44,655 bases of DNA from Actinomycetota bacterium (GTDB taxonomy: Bacteria > Actinomycetota > Acidimicrobiia > Acidimicrobiales > Ilumatobacteraceae), in the NCBI GenBank assembly GCA_017856115.1, contig JAFMFM010000011.1, forward strand, positions 1 through 44,655, read 5' to 3'. The position numbers and the translations under genes are program-made. Below the pieces are notes generated by a model, which was given only the letters and a program-made list of their open reading frames with translations, ran no database searches and was not told the origin of the DNA. This document shows positions 26,999 to 44,025 of the stretch, piece by piece (the first letter of the stretch is position 1; every line of letters begins with the position of its first letter).

Positions 26999-27835
26999 CT
27001 AACTACGTGCCTTTCCTGAGCGACGGCGACGCACGATGAACTGCTGCGACGCCTTGGTCTTCTTGCGGGTACGACGCTCGGGCTTGCCCCATGGCGACAC
27101 CGCCGGACGGCCACCCGAGGTCTTTCCTTCTCCACCACCGAGTGGGTGGTCGACGGGGTTCATTACGACGCCTCGTGATTGCGGGCGCACACCCTTCCAA
27201 CGATTACGACCGGCCTTACCGATCTTCACCAACTCGTGTTCGGCGTTGCCGACTTCTCCGATGGTGGCACGACAGTCGATCGGCACACGACGCATTTCGG
27301 TGCTCGGCATACGCAAGGTCGCGAAGTCACCTTCCTTGGCAACCAATTGCACCGACATGCCGGCCGAGCGGGCGATACGTCCACCCTGACCCGGGCGCAT
27401 TTCCACGTTGTGCACCACGGTGCCGACGGGAACGTAGCGAAGCGGAAGCGCGTTGCCGGGCTTGATGTCGGCGCGCTGACCACTCTCCACATGTTGCCCA
27501 ACTTCCACTCCCTTGGGCGCCAGGATGTAGGCCTTGGTGCCATCGAGGTAGTGCAGCAGCGCGATGCGGCACGTGCGGTTGGGGTCGTACTCGATGGCGG
27601 CAACCTTGGCGCGAACCTCGTCCTTGGTGCGCTTCCAGTCGATGATGCGGTACTGCTGTTTGTGACCGCCGCCCTTGTGGCGCGAGGTGATGCGACCACC
27701 GGCATTGCGTCCGCCACGCTCGGGCTTGGAGGTGACGAGCGACTTCTCCGGTCGCGTCTTGGTGATTTCCGAGAAGTCGTGCGACGTCTGGAAGCGACGA
27801 CCGCTGCTTGTGGGACGACGTTTGCGAATGGCCAT
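26999..27835 (-). CDS. rplB: 50S ribosomal protein L2
   Basis: L2 is central to subunit association and the peptidyl-transferase centre. The 278-residue product has [19 protein letters not shown] near the start, [45 protein letters not shown], and the highly conserved [29 protein letters not shown] containing the functional histidine. It follows rplW by 11 bases. Confidence 0.99.
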   Translation of the reverse strand: MAIRKRRPTSSGRRFQTSHDFSEITKTRPEKSLVTSKPERGGRNAGGRITSRHKGGGHKQQYRIIDWKRTKDEVRAKVAAIEYDPNRTCRIALLHYLDGTKAYILAPKGVEVGQHVESGQRADIKPGNALPLRYVPVGTVVHNVEMRPGQGGRIARSAGMSVQLVAKEGDFATLRMPSTEMRRVPIDCRATIGEVGNAEHELVKIGKAGRNRWKGVRPQSRGVVMNPVDHPLGGGEGKTSGGRPAVSPWGKPERRTRKKTKASQQFIVRRRRSGKARS

Positions 27836-27846
27836 GGGTTACCTGA

Positions 27847-28137
27847 TCAGTTCTCGAACAGCGGGATTTGTTGACCTGGAGCGAGGGTGACGATGGCCCG
27901 CTTGGCACCATCGCGCACGCCTACGCGGTTCGTGCCACGCGTGATACGACGCTTGCCACGACGATTGAGGGTGTTCACCTTGACTACCTGCACGTTGAAG
28001 ATGCGCTGCACGGCATCACGAATCTCCGGCTTACTTGCCGATGGGTGCACCTCGAAGGTGTACACACCGATGGCGGAGCCGGCATAGCTCTTTTCCGACA
28101 CCACTGGCCGGAGGATCACGTCGCGAGGGTCCTTCAC
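27847..28137 (-). CDS. rplW: 50S ribosomal protein L23
   Basis: L23 is the exit-tunnel docking site for trigger factor and SRP. The 96-residue product starts at GTG 28137 (MKDPRDVILRPVVSEKSYAG), overlapping the rplD TGA by 4 bases. It contains YTFEVHPSASKPEIRDAVQRIFNVQVVKVNTLNRRGKRR. A longer open frame upstream lies within rplD and is a shadow. Confidence 0.97.
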   Translation of the reverse strand: MKDPRDVILRPVVSEKSYAGSAIGVYTFEVHPSASKPEIRDAVQRIFNVQVVKVNTLNRRGKRRITRGTNRVGVRDGAKRAIVTLAPGQQIPLFEN

Positions 28138-28757
28138 TTTGCACCTCCATTGACTGCAGGCAGGCTGTCTTGTGAGAAGACCACCCAGTCGCTGCACAAC
28201 ACGTCGTACGCGTTCAACTCGCTCGTGAGCACCACGTGCACGTTGCCGAGGTTGCGCATGCTCTTGGCGGCGTCGCTCGAAGCGGATTTCACCACGACGA
28301 GAACGTTGCCCGAGGTGCCGAGCGACTCCAGTGCGGCTGCACCGGCCTTGGCACTCGGCTTGTCGAACGACCACGCATCGACCACCACGACCTTGCCGTC
28401 CTTGGTTCGATCGGACAGTGCCGAGCGAAGCGCCAACTGCACCATCTTTTTGGGTGTGCGCTGGCCGTACTTGCGAGGAGTCGGACCGAGGGTGACGGCA
28501 CCACCGGAAAACTGCGGCGCTCGAATCGAACCCTGACGAGCGTTGCCGGTTCCCTTCTGGCTGAACGGCTTCTTGCCGCCGCCACTCACCTGGGCGCGGC
28601 CCTTCGTGCTCTGGGTTCCTGCTCGGCGATGCGCCAACTGCGCGGTCACCACTTGGTGCATCACCGCGATGTTCGGCACGATGCCGAAGAACTCGTCGGG
28701 CAATTCCACGCTCGAGGCGCTCTTGCCGCTGGCATTCTTCATCGTCAGTTTGGCCAT
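28134..28757 (-). CDS. rplD: 50S ribosomal protein L4
   Basis: L4 reaches into the exit tunnel and, in gamma-proteobacteria, autoregulates the S10 operon. The 207-residue product has VELPDEFFGIVPNIAVMHQVVTAQLAHRRAGTQSTKGRAQVSGGGKKPFSQKGTGNARQGSIRAPQFSGGAVTLGPTPRKYGQRTPKKMVQLALRSALS, the standard loop and helix. It lies 2 bases after rplC. If the structured leader before rplC is a feedback site, L4 is an obvious candidate ligand. Confidence 0.98.
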   Translation of the reverse strand: MAKLTMKNASGKSASSVELPDEFFGIVPNIAVMHQVVTAQLAHRRAGTQSTKGRAQVSGGGKKPFSQKGTGNARQGSIRAPQFSGGAVTLGPTPRKYGQRTPKKMVQLALRSALSDRTKDGKVVVVDAWSFDKPSAKAGAAALESLGTSGNVLVVVKSASSDAAKSMRNLGNVHVVLTSELNAYDVLCSDWVVFSQDSLPAVNGGAK

Positions 28758-28759
28758 GA

Positions 28760-29401
28760 CTACTTGCCGCCCTTCACTGCGTCACGAACGATGACGACGC
28801 CACCGTTTGGTCCGGGTACGGCGCCCTTCACGAGCAACAGGTTGCGCTCGGAGTCGGCCTGCACCACTTCGAGATTGAGGATGGTCACTTGTTCGTGCCC
28901 CAGATGGCCGGCCATGCGCATGCCACGGAATACGCGACCCGGGAACGAGCGCTGTCCGATCGAGCCGGGGGCACGGTGGTGTTTGTGGTTACCGTGCGCG
29001 GCACCCTGACCGCGGAAATTGTGACGCTTCATGCCACCGGCGAAGCCCTTGCCGCGACTTACCGCCGTGACGTCGACGATCTCACCGGCGGCGAGTTTGT
29101 CGACGCCGATTTCCTGACCCACTTCGAAGCCATCGACGGAGTCGAGGCGCAGTTCCACCAGGCGACGCCCGGGCGCAACGCCGTGCTTGGCGAAGTGTCC
29201 GGCAGCCGCCTTGTTCAGCTTCTTTTCGTCCTTCTGGCCGTATGTCACCTGCAGTGCGTTGTAGCCGTCGGATTCCTTCGTCTTCACCTGCACGATGCGC
29301 AACGGCTCCACGCGCAGCACGGTGACGGGAACGACACGACGATCTTGCGTCCACACTTGCGTCATGCCGACCTTTTCGCCGACGATCGCTTTCTGTGCCA
29401 T
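28760..29401 (-). CDS. rplC: 50S ribosomal protein L3
   Basis: L3 is an early assembly protein near the peptidyl-transferase centre. The 213-residue product has VGEKVGMTQVWTQDRRVVPVTVLRVEP at the start, and VTAVSRGKGFAGGMKRHNFRGQGAAHGNHKHHRAPGSIGQRSFPGRVFRGMRMAGHLGHEQVTILNLEVV in the central loop. It normally follows rpsJ directly; here a protease gene and a 270-base gap with its own promoter and attenuator-like leader intervene, so transcription of the S10 block restarts at rplC. Confidence 0.98.
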   Translation of the reverse strand: MAQKAIVGEKVGMTQVWTQDRRVVPVTVLRVEPLRIVQVKTKESDGYNALQVTYGQKDEKKLNKAAAGHFAKHGVAPGRRLVELRLDSVDGFEVGQEIGVDKLAAGEIVDVTAVSRGKGFAGGMKRHNFRGQGAAHGNHKHHRAPGSIGQRSFPGRVFRGMRMAGHLGHEQVTILNLEVVQADSERNLLLVKGAVPGPNGGVVIVRDAVKGGK

Positions 29402-29440
29402 GGTGAGCCTTTTCTGTTTCTTTCCTGTTGTTGTTGCTTT

Positions 29441-29536
29441 GTCAGGTATTCGGTTTCGTTTTCACGAAAAAGCCCCGCTCGGCAAAGCCGGCGGAGCCCG
29501 AGATCGTTTTCGCTGCGAGGTACCTGACGAATCAGG
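29441..29536 (-). promoter_or_regulatory. Structured rplC leader, probable attenuator with alternative pairings
   Basis: In RNA sense, a CCUGA-UUCG-UCAGG tetraloop hairpin (29536-29523) comes first. Its 3' arm is part of GUCAGGUA (29528-29521), which can instead pair perfectly over 8 bp with UACCUGAC (29448-29441). Between these lie an intrinsic-terminator stem (29497-29472) and a UUUCGU-GAAA-ACGAAA GNRA hairpin (29469-29454) that shares its U-run. A CUCGG just before the terminator stem can also pair with CCGAG inside it. These mutually exclusive options are the hallmark of an attenuator or riboswitch-like element. It resembles no leader I recognise; ligand could be a ribosomal protein (L3 or L4). 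Structure is read by eye, not computed. Confidence 0.6.
29467..29497 (-). terminator. Intrinsic terminator / attenuator stem before rplC
   Basis: In RNA sense the stem is GCUCCGC-CGGC, loop UUU, GCCG-(A)-GCGGGGC: 11 bp with one G-U pair and one bulge. It is followed directly by UUUUU. It lies 66 bases upstream of the rplC ATG and downstream of the candidate promoter at 29590-29620, so it would stop both read-through from the protease gene and initiation from its own promoter unless antiterminated. Confidence 0.7.
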
Positions 29537-29589
29537 CGCACGCAGACATCACTTGAGGAGTGGGAAACCCGCTCCAAACGCGAACTCGT

Positions 29590-29620
29590 ACGCTATCGGG
29601 GCCCGCCCAGGAACCACCCG
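29590..29620 (-). promoter_or_regulatory. Candidate rplC (S10-block) promoter
   Basis: CGGGTGG (29614-29620) is followed after 18 bases by TAGCGT (29590-29595) on the minus strand. The same pair precedes rpoB and infA with 19-base spacing. The predicted start near 29583 gives a leader of about 180 bases to rplC. The stretch between the protease stop and this motif (29621-29671) shows nothing else recognisable. Confidence 0.55.
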
Positions 29621-29671
29621 CCGGTGTCGAGGTTCGCTCCTGGCCCCCTGAACAGGTGTTTGCCCTGCCGA

Positions 29672-30814
29672 CTAGCTGCGGGGACGGGCAACCAGCGTGG
29701 CAGTGACCGTGAGTCGCTCACCATCGCGTACCAACTCGATGGAGATCGAGTCGCCCGGGCTGCGGTCGCGAATGGCGGCCACCAGACCGGCCTGACCGTT
29801 CACCGGCTCGCCATCCACCGCCAGCACGATGTCCCCCACCACGATTCCCGCCTCCTGGGCGGGTGACCCGGGTTGCACGGTGGAAATGATCGAACCCACG
29901 CCACCATCGGAGCGCGGCTCCAGGCTGACTCCGAGGAATCCCTCCTCGCGAGCGTCGCCCGACGCCTGGTCGCGTAGTTGCTGGAGGACGGCAAGTACCT
30001 CGTCGACGGAAATAGCGAAACCGATGTTGTTGGCGGATGAGTTGGTGTCGCCGCGCGCAACGGCCGTGTTGATTCCCACTACTTCGCCACGCATGTTCGC
30101 CAACGGTCCACCGGAATTGCCGGAGGAGATGGCCGCATCCGTCTGGATGAGGCTGTTCAACGCGCCGGACTCGGTGAAGATCGTTCGCTTCAACGCGGAC
30201 ACGATCCCGGTGGTGATGCTCGGACCACCATCGAGTGCAAGTGCGTAGCCGATTGCCACCACCTGATCCCCCACCCGCACGCTGCCGGGTTTGGCGAACG
30301 TTGCAGCGGTGAGGCCGCTGGCATTCACCCGGAGTAGGGCCAGGTCGTTGCCCGAGTCGGCCGCCACCACGTCGGCCACGACGGGCTCGGTTTCTCCGGC
30401 AAAGCGCACGCGAACCTCGGATGCGCCGTCGACCACGTGGGCATTGGTGAGAATTTCCCCGTTGCTCGTTACCACCACACCAGTGCCGGTCGCTTCACCT
30501 TCGCTCAGTCCGCTGTCGACCGAACTGGAGATGGTCACCACGCTGTTGGCCAGTCGTTGTGCGGCTTGCGCCACGCCCGACAACTCATCCTGCTCGACGT
30601 CCGACACCACCGGCGCTGCGGTGACCTGCGTGAACGGTTTGTCGCTGGCAGTATCGGAGGACTCGTCGACTTGCGTTGCAATCACCCCACCGATGAAACC
30701 CGAGATCAGCGACAGCAACACCGCCAAGGCCGCGACTCGCGCGACGCCGGTTCGCGACGTGTTGCGCTCACGAGCCTGCTCATACGGCGACGGTGGCGGA
30801 AACGGGAAACTCAC
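29672..30814 (-). CDS. Membrane-anchored S1C trypsin-like serine protease (HtrA/DegP-like) with PDZ domain
   Basis: This is an extracytoplasmic quality-control protease of the HtrA type. The 380-residue product has a Pro-rich cytoplasmic start, one transmembrane segment (about 25-47, ARVAALAVLLSLISGFIGGVIA), a linker, and a chymotrypsin-fold domain with catalytic H126 (LTNAHVV), D157 (DSGNDLALL) and S234 (SSGNSGGPL). One C-terminal PDZ domain follows (about 291-377, GFLGVSLEP...GSPAQEAGIVVGDIVLAVDG). It starts with GTG at 30814 and lacks a strong ribosome-binding site; a TAGAAC ending 6 bases before the GTG could make it leaderless. It is inserted between rpsJ and rplC, an unusual place. Substrate unknown. 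Confidence 0.93.
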   Translation of the reverse strand: MSFPFPPPSPYEQARERNTSRTGVARVAALAVLLSLISGFIGGVIATQVDESSDTASDKPFTQVTAAPVVSDVEQDELSGVAQAAQRLANSVVTISSSVDSGLSEGEATGTGVVVTSNGEILTNAHVVDGASEVRVRFAGETEPVVADVVAADSGNDLALLRVNASGLTAATFAKPGSVRVGDQVVAIGYALALDGGPSITTGIVSALKRTIFTESGALNSLIQTDAAISSGNSGGPLANMRGEVVGINTAVARGDTNSSANNIGFAISVDEVLAVLQQLRDQASGDAREEGFLGVSLEPRSDGGVGSIISTVQPGSPAQEAGIVVGDIVLAVDGEPVNGQAGLVAAIRDRSPGDSISIELVRDGERLTVTATLVARPRS

Positions 30815-30891
30815 AACGCCGTTCTATCGGTTCGCACAACGCCGGGCTGCGCACGAGTACGTGAATCTTGCCAACTTCTTACGCGAACGCG

Positions 30892-31206
30892 TTAGTTCAT
30901 CTTGATTTCAATGTCCACGCCAGCGGCGATTTCGAGACGCTGCAAGGTCTCCACCGTCTTGGCGTTGGCATCGACGATGTCGATGAGGCGCTTGTGAATG
31001 CGCATCTCGAAGTGCTCGCGGGAGTCCTTGTCGACGTGTGGTCCACGAATCACCGTGTAGCGGTGCTTGTCGGTGGGCAACGGAATGGGACCGCGGACCG
31101 TCGCGGCGGTGCGCACGACGGTTTCCACGATCTTCTTCGACTCGTTGTCGAGCACGACATGGTCGAACGCCTTCAGGCGGATACGAATCCCCTGTTTTTG
31201 CGCCAT
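30892..31206 (-). CDS. rpsJ: 30S ribosomal protein S10
   Basis: S10 is a 30S head protein that also serves in antitermination as NusE. The 104-residue product has [71 protein letters not shown], fully canonical. It lies 25 bases after tuf. It is normally co-transcribed with rplC; here it is the last gene of the str block, with the protease gene 77 bases downstream. Confidence 0.99.
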   Translation of the reverse strand: MAQKQGIRIRLKAFDHVVLDNESKKIVETVVRTAATVRGPIPLPTDKHRYTVIRGPHVDKDSREHFEMRIHKRLIDIVDANAKTVETLQRLEIAAGVDIEIKMN

Positions 31207-31231
31207 GATCGTGCCCCGTCCCTGCTCGTCG

Positions 31232-32416
<1,185 letters not shown>

Positions 32417-32464
32417 GTTGATTTCTCTCCTCTTGTTTCTGTTTCTTTGTTGAGACCTGGATTG

Positions 32465-34546
32465 CTATTCCCCGCGCACCCGCTTGACGATCTCTTGCGA
32501 GATGGCCTCTGGTACCTGCTGGTACGAGTGGAATTGCATCGTGTACGTTGCCCGCCCTTGGGTGCGAGAACGCAAATCTGTACTGTATCCGAACATTTCC
32601 GAAAGCGGAACCTGCGCCCGGACGTTCTGGAAGTTTCCGTTGGCTTCCATGCCTTCGATTCGGCCGCGGCGGCTGGAGAGGTCACCGATGACGTCGCCCA
32701 TGTGGTTTTCGGGGGTCACCACTTCCACTGCCATGATCGGCTCCAACAAGACGGGCTTGGCCATCCCGGCGGCCTTCTTGAACGCCATTTGACCGGCGAT
32801 CTTGAACGCCATTTCGTTCGAGTCGACGTCGTGGTACTGACCGTCGACGAGACTCACCTTCACGTCCACCGTCGGATAGCCGGCAAGCACGCCATTGTCG
32901 AGCGCGGCCTGGATTCCCTGGTTGGTCGGCTGAATGAACTCTCGTGGGATGCGTCCGCCCTTGATGTCGTCGATGAACTCGTACCCCTTGCCCGGGTTCG
33001 GTTCGACGGTGATCTTCACGACGGCGAATTGTCCCGAACCACCCGACTGCTTGATGTGGCGGTATTCCACCGTGTCGACCGTCTTGGTGACGGTTTCGCG
33101 GTACGCCACCTGCGGCTTGCCCACCGTGGCGTCGACGTTGAATTCACGTTGCATACGGTCGACGAGAATTTCCAGGTGCAACTCACCCATTCCCGAAATG
33201 ACGGTCTGGCCGGTTTCGTGATCGGTGCGGACGCGGAACGTTGGGTCTTCATCGGACAGCGACTTGAGGGCCTTGCCCAACTTGTCCTGGTCGTTCTTGG
33301 TCTTCGGCTCGATCGCCACGTGAATGACGGGATCGGGGAAGATCATCCGCTCGAGAATGACCGGCTTTTCACGGTCGCACAGCGTGTCACCCGTGGTGAC
33401 TTCCTTGAATCCGAGACCGGCGACGATGTCGCCTGCTCGCGCGACTTCGATGTCTTCGCGCTGGTTTGAGTGCATCAACAACAAACGTCCGACGCGCTCT
33501 CGCTTCTCCTTCACGGAGTTGTACAACTCCTCGCCCTTGGCGATCTTGCCGGAGTACACGCGGAAGTAGGTGAGCTTGCCGAACGGATCGGCAACGATCT
33601 TGAACGCCAGCGCGGAGAACGGCGCGTTCTCGCTCGCCTCGCGAACGACCTTTTCGTCACCCTTCAGATTGGTGCCTTCGGCCGCCGGAATGTCGAGTGG
33701 TGACGGCAAGTAGTCAACGACGGCATCCAGCATCTGCTGCACACCCTTGTTCTTGAATGCCGAGCCGCACAACACGGGCACGAAACTGAATGCGAGGGTG
33801 CCGGCACGAATCGCGGTGCGCAAATCGTCTTCGCTCAAATCGCCGTCGGCGAGGTAACGCTCCATGATGGCTTCGTTCTCGCCGGCTGCAAGTTCGAGCA
33901 ACTCGGCGCGATACTGCTTGGCCTTCTCGAGGTACTCCGCGGGAATGTCGGTTTCGAAGTACTTGGAGTCCTTGTCGTCGCCGTCCCATTCGATGGCCTT
34001 CATCTTGACGATGTCGATGATGCCGCGATACTCCTGCTCCCCACCGAGTGGCAAGTGGATGACGGCGGGGACGCTCTGCAAACGCTCCTTGATCATGTCG
34101 ACGGTGCGGTAGAAGTTGGCGCCCGTGCGGTCCATCTTGTTCACGAAACACAAACGGGGAACGCGGTACTTGTTGGCCTGGCGCCACACGGTTTCGGTTT
34201 GCGGCTCCACGCCGGCGACCGAGTCGAACACCGCCACTGCCCCGTCGAGGACGCGCAACGAGCGCTCGACCTCGATGGTGAAGTCCACGTGGCCGGGCGT
34301 GTCGATGATGTTGATTCGGTGATCGCGCCAGAAGGCCGTGGTGGCGGCAGCGGTAATGGTGATTCCGCGCTCTTGCTCCTGGGCCATGTGGTCCATGATC
34401 GCTGCACCTTCGTGCACCTCACCGATCTTGTACGACTTGCCCGTGTAATAGAGCACGCGCTCGGTGGTGGTGGTCTTTCCGGCGTCGATGTGCGCCATGA
34501 TGCCGATATTGCGATATCGCTCGAGTGGATACTCTCTTTCAGACAT
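32465..34546 (-). CDS. fusA: Elongation factor G
   Basis: EF-G is the GTPase that drives translocation and, with RRF, ribosome recycling. The 693-residue product has G1 AHIDAGKTT (18-26), switch [15 protein letters not shown]3 DTPGHVDF (82-89), G4 NKMD (136-139), domain [22 protein letters not shown], domain [20 protein letters not shown], and the C-terminal domain ending KRVRGE. Length and motifs are those of canonical EF-G1. It lies between rpsG and tuf with 40- and 48-base gaps. Confidence 0.99.
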   Translation of the reverse strand: MSEREYPLERYRNIGIMAHIDAGKTTTTERVLYYTGKSYKIGEVHEGAAIMDHMAQEQERGITITAAATTAFWRDHRINIIDTPGHVDFTIEVERSLRVLDGAVAVFDSVAGVEPQTETVWRQANKYRVPRLCFVNKMDRTGANFYRTVDMIKERLQSVPAVIHLPLGGEQEYRGIIDIVKMKAIEWDGDDKDSKYFETDIPAEYLEKAKQYRAELLELAAGENEAIMERYLADGDLSEDDLRTAIRAGTLAFSFVPVLCGSAFKNKGVQQMLDAVVDYLPSPLDIPAAEGTNLKGDEKVVREASENAPFSALAFKIVADPFGKLTYFRVYSGKIAKGEELYNSVKEKRERVGRLLLMHSNQREDIEVARAGDIVAGLGFKEVTTGDTLCDREKPVILERMIFPDPVIHVAIEPKTKNDQDKLGKALKSLSDEDPTFRVRTDHETGQTVISGMGELHLEILVDRMQREFNVDATVGKPQVAYRETVTKTVDTVEYRHIKQSGGSGQFAVVKITVEPNPGKGYEFIDDIKGGRIPREFIQPTNQGIQAALDNGVLAGYPTVDVKVSLVDGQYHDVDSNEMAFKIAGQMAFKKAAGMAKPVLLEPIMAVEVVTPENHMGDVIGDLSSRRGRIEGMEANGNFQNVRAQVPLSEMFGYSTDLRSRTQGRATYTMQFHSYQQVPEAISQEIVKRVRGE

Positions 34547-34586
34547 GGGGGAATACTCCGTGCGTTTACTAGTCGGGGTGAGCGGA

Positions 34587-35057
34587 TTACCAGCGGTAGT
34601 GCGCGAATGCTTTGTTGGCTTCCGCCATCTTCTGCATGTCCTCGCGCTTCTTCATTGATGCGCCGACGCCGTTCGAGGCATCGAGCAGTTCGTTGGCCAG
34701 GCATTCGGCCATGGTCTTCTCGCGACGATCGCGCGCGTTGTCGACCACCCAGCGAATGGCCAACGTCATCGAACGACGTGGCTTCACTTCGACGGGAACC
34801 TGATAGGTGGCGCCACCAACACGACGGCTGCGCACCTCGAGCGGTGGCTTCACGTTGTCGATCGCTCGCTTCAGCGTGGCGATGGGCTCACTGCTGGTCT
34901 TTTCCTCGATCAACTTGAGCGCACCGTAGACGATCTGCTCAGCGGTGCTCTTCTTGCCGTGCAACATCACCTTGTTGACGATTTGCGTCACCAGCGTGGA
35001 TTGGTGGACGGGATCCGGCAGCAACTCGCTGCGGATGGCGGGACCTTTGCGTGTCAT
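34587..35057 (-). CDS. rpsG: 30S ribosomal protein S7
   Basis: S7 nucleates assembly of the 30S head. The 156-residue product has [89 protein letters not shown], and the signature C-terminus AFAHYRW. It follows rpsL by 7 bases. Confidence 0.99.
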   Translation of the reverse strand: MTRKGPAIRSELLPDPVHQSTLVTQIVNKVMLHGKKSTAEQIVYGALKLIEEKTSSEPIATLKRAIDNVKPPLEVRSRRVGGATYQVPVEVKPRRSMTLAIRWVVDNARDRREKTMAECLANELLDASNGVGASMKKREDMQKMAEANKAFAHYRW

Positions 35058-35064
35058 GACGTGC

Positions 35065-35436
35065 CTACTTCGAACGCTTCGCGCCGTAACGGCTGCGAGC
35101 CTGCTTGCGATCCTTCACTCCGGATGCATCGAGTGCACCGCGGATGATCTTGTAACGAACGCCCGGCAGGTCGCGAACGCGACCACCACGCACCAACACG
35201 ATGGAATGCTCCTGCAAGTTGTGGCCCTCGCCGGGAATGTAGGCGGTGACTTCGATACCGCTGGTGAGACGAACGCGGGCGACCTTGCGCAACGCAGAGT
35301 TGGGCTTCTTCGGGGTGGTGGTGAATACGCGCGTGCAGACACCGCGACGTTGCGGGGATCCCTTCAGCGCAGGCGTCTTGGTCTTCGACGACTTCGAGCT
35401 GCGACCTTGACGGATCAGCTGTTGGATGGTGGGCAC
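35065..35436 (-). CDS. rpsL: 30S ribosomal protein S12 with Arg88
   Basis: S12 sits at the decoding centre and controls fidelity and streptomycin response. The 123-residue product has [35 protein letters not shown] with the usual Lys43, [36 protein letters not shown], and [11 protein letters not shown]. Position 88 is Arg (codon CGC) where most bacteria have Lys; Asp89, the methylthiolation site, is kept. The start is GTG at 35436, with only a weak AGAAAG upstream. A promoter candidate lies at 35526-35555. Confidence 0.99.
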   Translation of the reverse strand: MPTIQQLIRQGRSSKSSKTKTPALKGSPQRRGVCTRVFTTTPKKPNSALRKVARVRLTSGIEVTAYIPGEGHNLQEHSIVLVRGGRVRDLPGVRYKIIRGALDASGVKDRKQARSRYGAKRSK

Positions 35437-35525
35437 GCGAACCGAATGCTTTCTTTGTAGGACTGGCTAGAACGACTTTCACCCAGCCGATACAGCCCAT
35501 TCGGACTGCCACCAGCGAGCGCTAC

Positions 35526-35555
35526 AGCCTACGGGGAGGTTCACAACCTCGCCAA
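35526..35555 (-). promoter_or_regulatory. Candidate str-operon promoter with inverted repeat in the spacer
   Basis: On the minus strand TTGGCG (35550-35555) is followed after 18 bases by TAGGCT (35526-35531). The spacer contains a perfect inverted repeat, GAGGTT-N3-AACCTC (35536-35550), placed where a regulator could block RNA polymerase. The predicted leader to the rpsL GTG is about 83 bases. The rest of the 220-base rpoC-rpsL gap holds only the hairpin at 35602-35621. Confidence 0.5.
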
Positions 35556-35601
35556 CCTCGCACCACTCGACACGACCCCACGCCAATCAATACCGTCTGA
35601 T

Positions 35602-35621
35602 CCCGGACGTACCGTCCCGGG
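35602..35621 (-). terminator. GC-rich hairpin downstream of rpoC (possible terminator)
   Basis: In RNA sense CCCGG(G)ACG-GUA-CGUCCGGG forms an 8-bp stem with one bulged G and a 3-base loop, about 36 bases past the rpoC stop. No U-run follows, so it may be a weak terminator, a pause site or an RNase processing site separating rpoBC from the str genes. Confidence 0.4.
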
Positions 35622-35656
35622 GCGTTGGAATTCGGCGCGGTTACCCGCGAATGGCG

Positions 35657-39691
<4,035 letters not shown>

Positions 39692-39711
39692 TGTCGTCGT
39701 GATCCTTCTCG

Positions 39712-43335
<3,624 letters not shown>

Positions 43336-43402
43336 GAGATACGACTCCTACTTGCTAACGGGTTGACTTTCGGGGACTAACGAATTGCGACGAGGTGGTG
43401 TG

Positions 43403-43444
43403 GGCGGGTCGCCAATGCGCGACCGCCGAGCCTCTGTGGAGAGG
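43403..43444 (-). promoter_or_regulatory. Structured rpoB leader hairpins
   Basis: Between the candidate promoter and rpoB two clear hairpins occur in RNA sense. CCUCU-CCAC-AGAGG (43444-43431) is a perfect 5-bp stem. GGCGGUCGC...GGCGACCCGCC (43427-43403) pairs almost fully with one bulge. They leave the ribosome-binding site free. They could be a feedback site or simply stabilise the message; no known leader family was recognised. Confidence 0.4.
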
Positions 43445-43474
43445 TTTGGCGGGGGCGTCGCACGGCGACTCGCC

Positions 43475-43506
43475 ACGCTACCGACGGACGTCCCACTTTC
43501 CACCCG
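43475..43506 (-). promoter_or_regulatory. Candidate rpoBC promoter
   Basis: CGGGTGG (43500-43506) precedes TAGCGT (43475-43480) by 19 bases on the minus strand, the same arrangement as before infA and, with 18 bases, before rplC. The predicted start is near 43468, about 133 bases upstream of the rpoB GTG. This would allow rpoBC expression independent of rplJL. Confidence 0.5.
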
Positions 43507-43524
43507 AACATCACTGTCCGGTGG

Positions 43525-43539
43525 CGGGGTGGGACCCCG
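43525..43539 (-). terminator. Hairpin in the rplL-rpoB gap (possible attenuator or processing site)
   Basis: In RNA sense CGGGGU-CCC-ACCCCG is a perfect 6-bp stem, flanked by CCGG on both sides that can extend it across an internal loop. It begins 11 bases after the rplL stop. There is no U-run, so it is more likely a partial terminator or RNase site, similar in position to the known rplL-rpoB attenuator/processing region of E. coli. Confidence 0.45.
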
Positions 43540-43549
43540 ATCCGGCGAA

Positions 43550-43933
43550 TTAGGCCAGTTCGACGGTGGCGCCGACTTCTTCCAACTTGGCCTTTGCCTT
43601 GTTGGCGTCGTCCTTGCTCACCTTCTCGAGGATCGGCTTTGGTGCACCATCGACGAGCTCCTTGGCTTCCTTCAAGCCGAGGTTGGTCAGTTCGCGAACG
43701 ACCTTGATGACCTGAATCGGCTGGCCGCCCTTGTCCTTCAAGACGACGGAGAATTCGTCCTTGTCCTCGGCAGCGGCTGCGGGGGCTGCTCCGGCACCAC
43801 CGGCGGCGGCAACGGCGACGGGAGCGGCGGCGGTCACGCCGAACTTCTCCTCGAACGCATCGAGCAGTTCCTTCAGTTCCAACACGGTGAGTGCTGCGAT
43901 CCCGTCCAGGATCTGGTCCTTGGTGAGTGACAT
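43550..43933 (-). CDS. rplL: 50S ribosomal protein L7/L12
   Basis: L7/L12 forms the multimeric stalk that recruits translation GTPases. The 127-residue product has the N-terminal dimerisation domain [33 protein letters not shown], an Ala/Gly/Pro-rich flexible hinge (about 35-55), and the C-terminal domain with [27 protein letters not shown] and [19 protein letters not shown] lies before the ATG. It follows rplJ after 92 bases. Confidence 0.99.
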   Translation of the reverse strand: MSLTKDQILDGIAALTVLELKELLDAFEEKFGVTAAAPVAVAAAGGAGAAPAAAAEDKDEFSVVLKDKGGQPIQVIKVVRELTNLGLKEAKELVDGAPKPILEKVSKDDANKAKAKLEEVGATVELA

Positions 43934-44025
43934 GTGTATTTCCTCTTTCTTTCTTGGTTACCTGTGGTGATTACGTGTATTCGATCCGTGTGGGTTGCGT
44001 TACGTGCCCGCCCTGAGGCAGTGCG

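Noticed and set aside
30882-30898. ACGCG/CGCGT inverted repeat at the rpsJ stop as a terminator
   Set aside because: Only 5 bp around a 2-base loop and no U-run; too weak to call.
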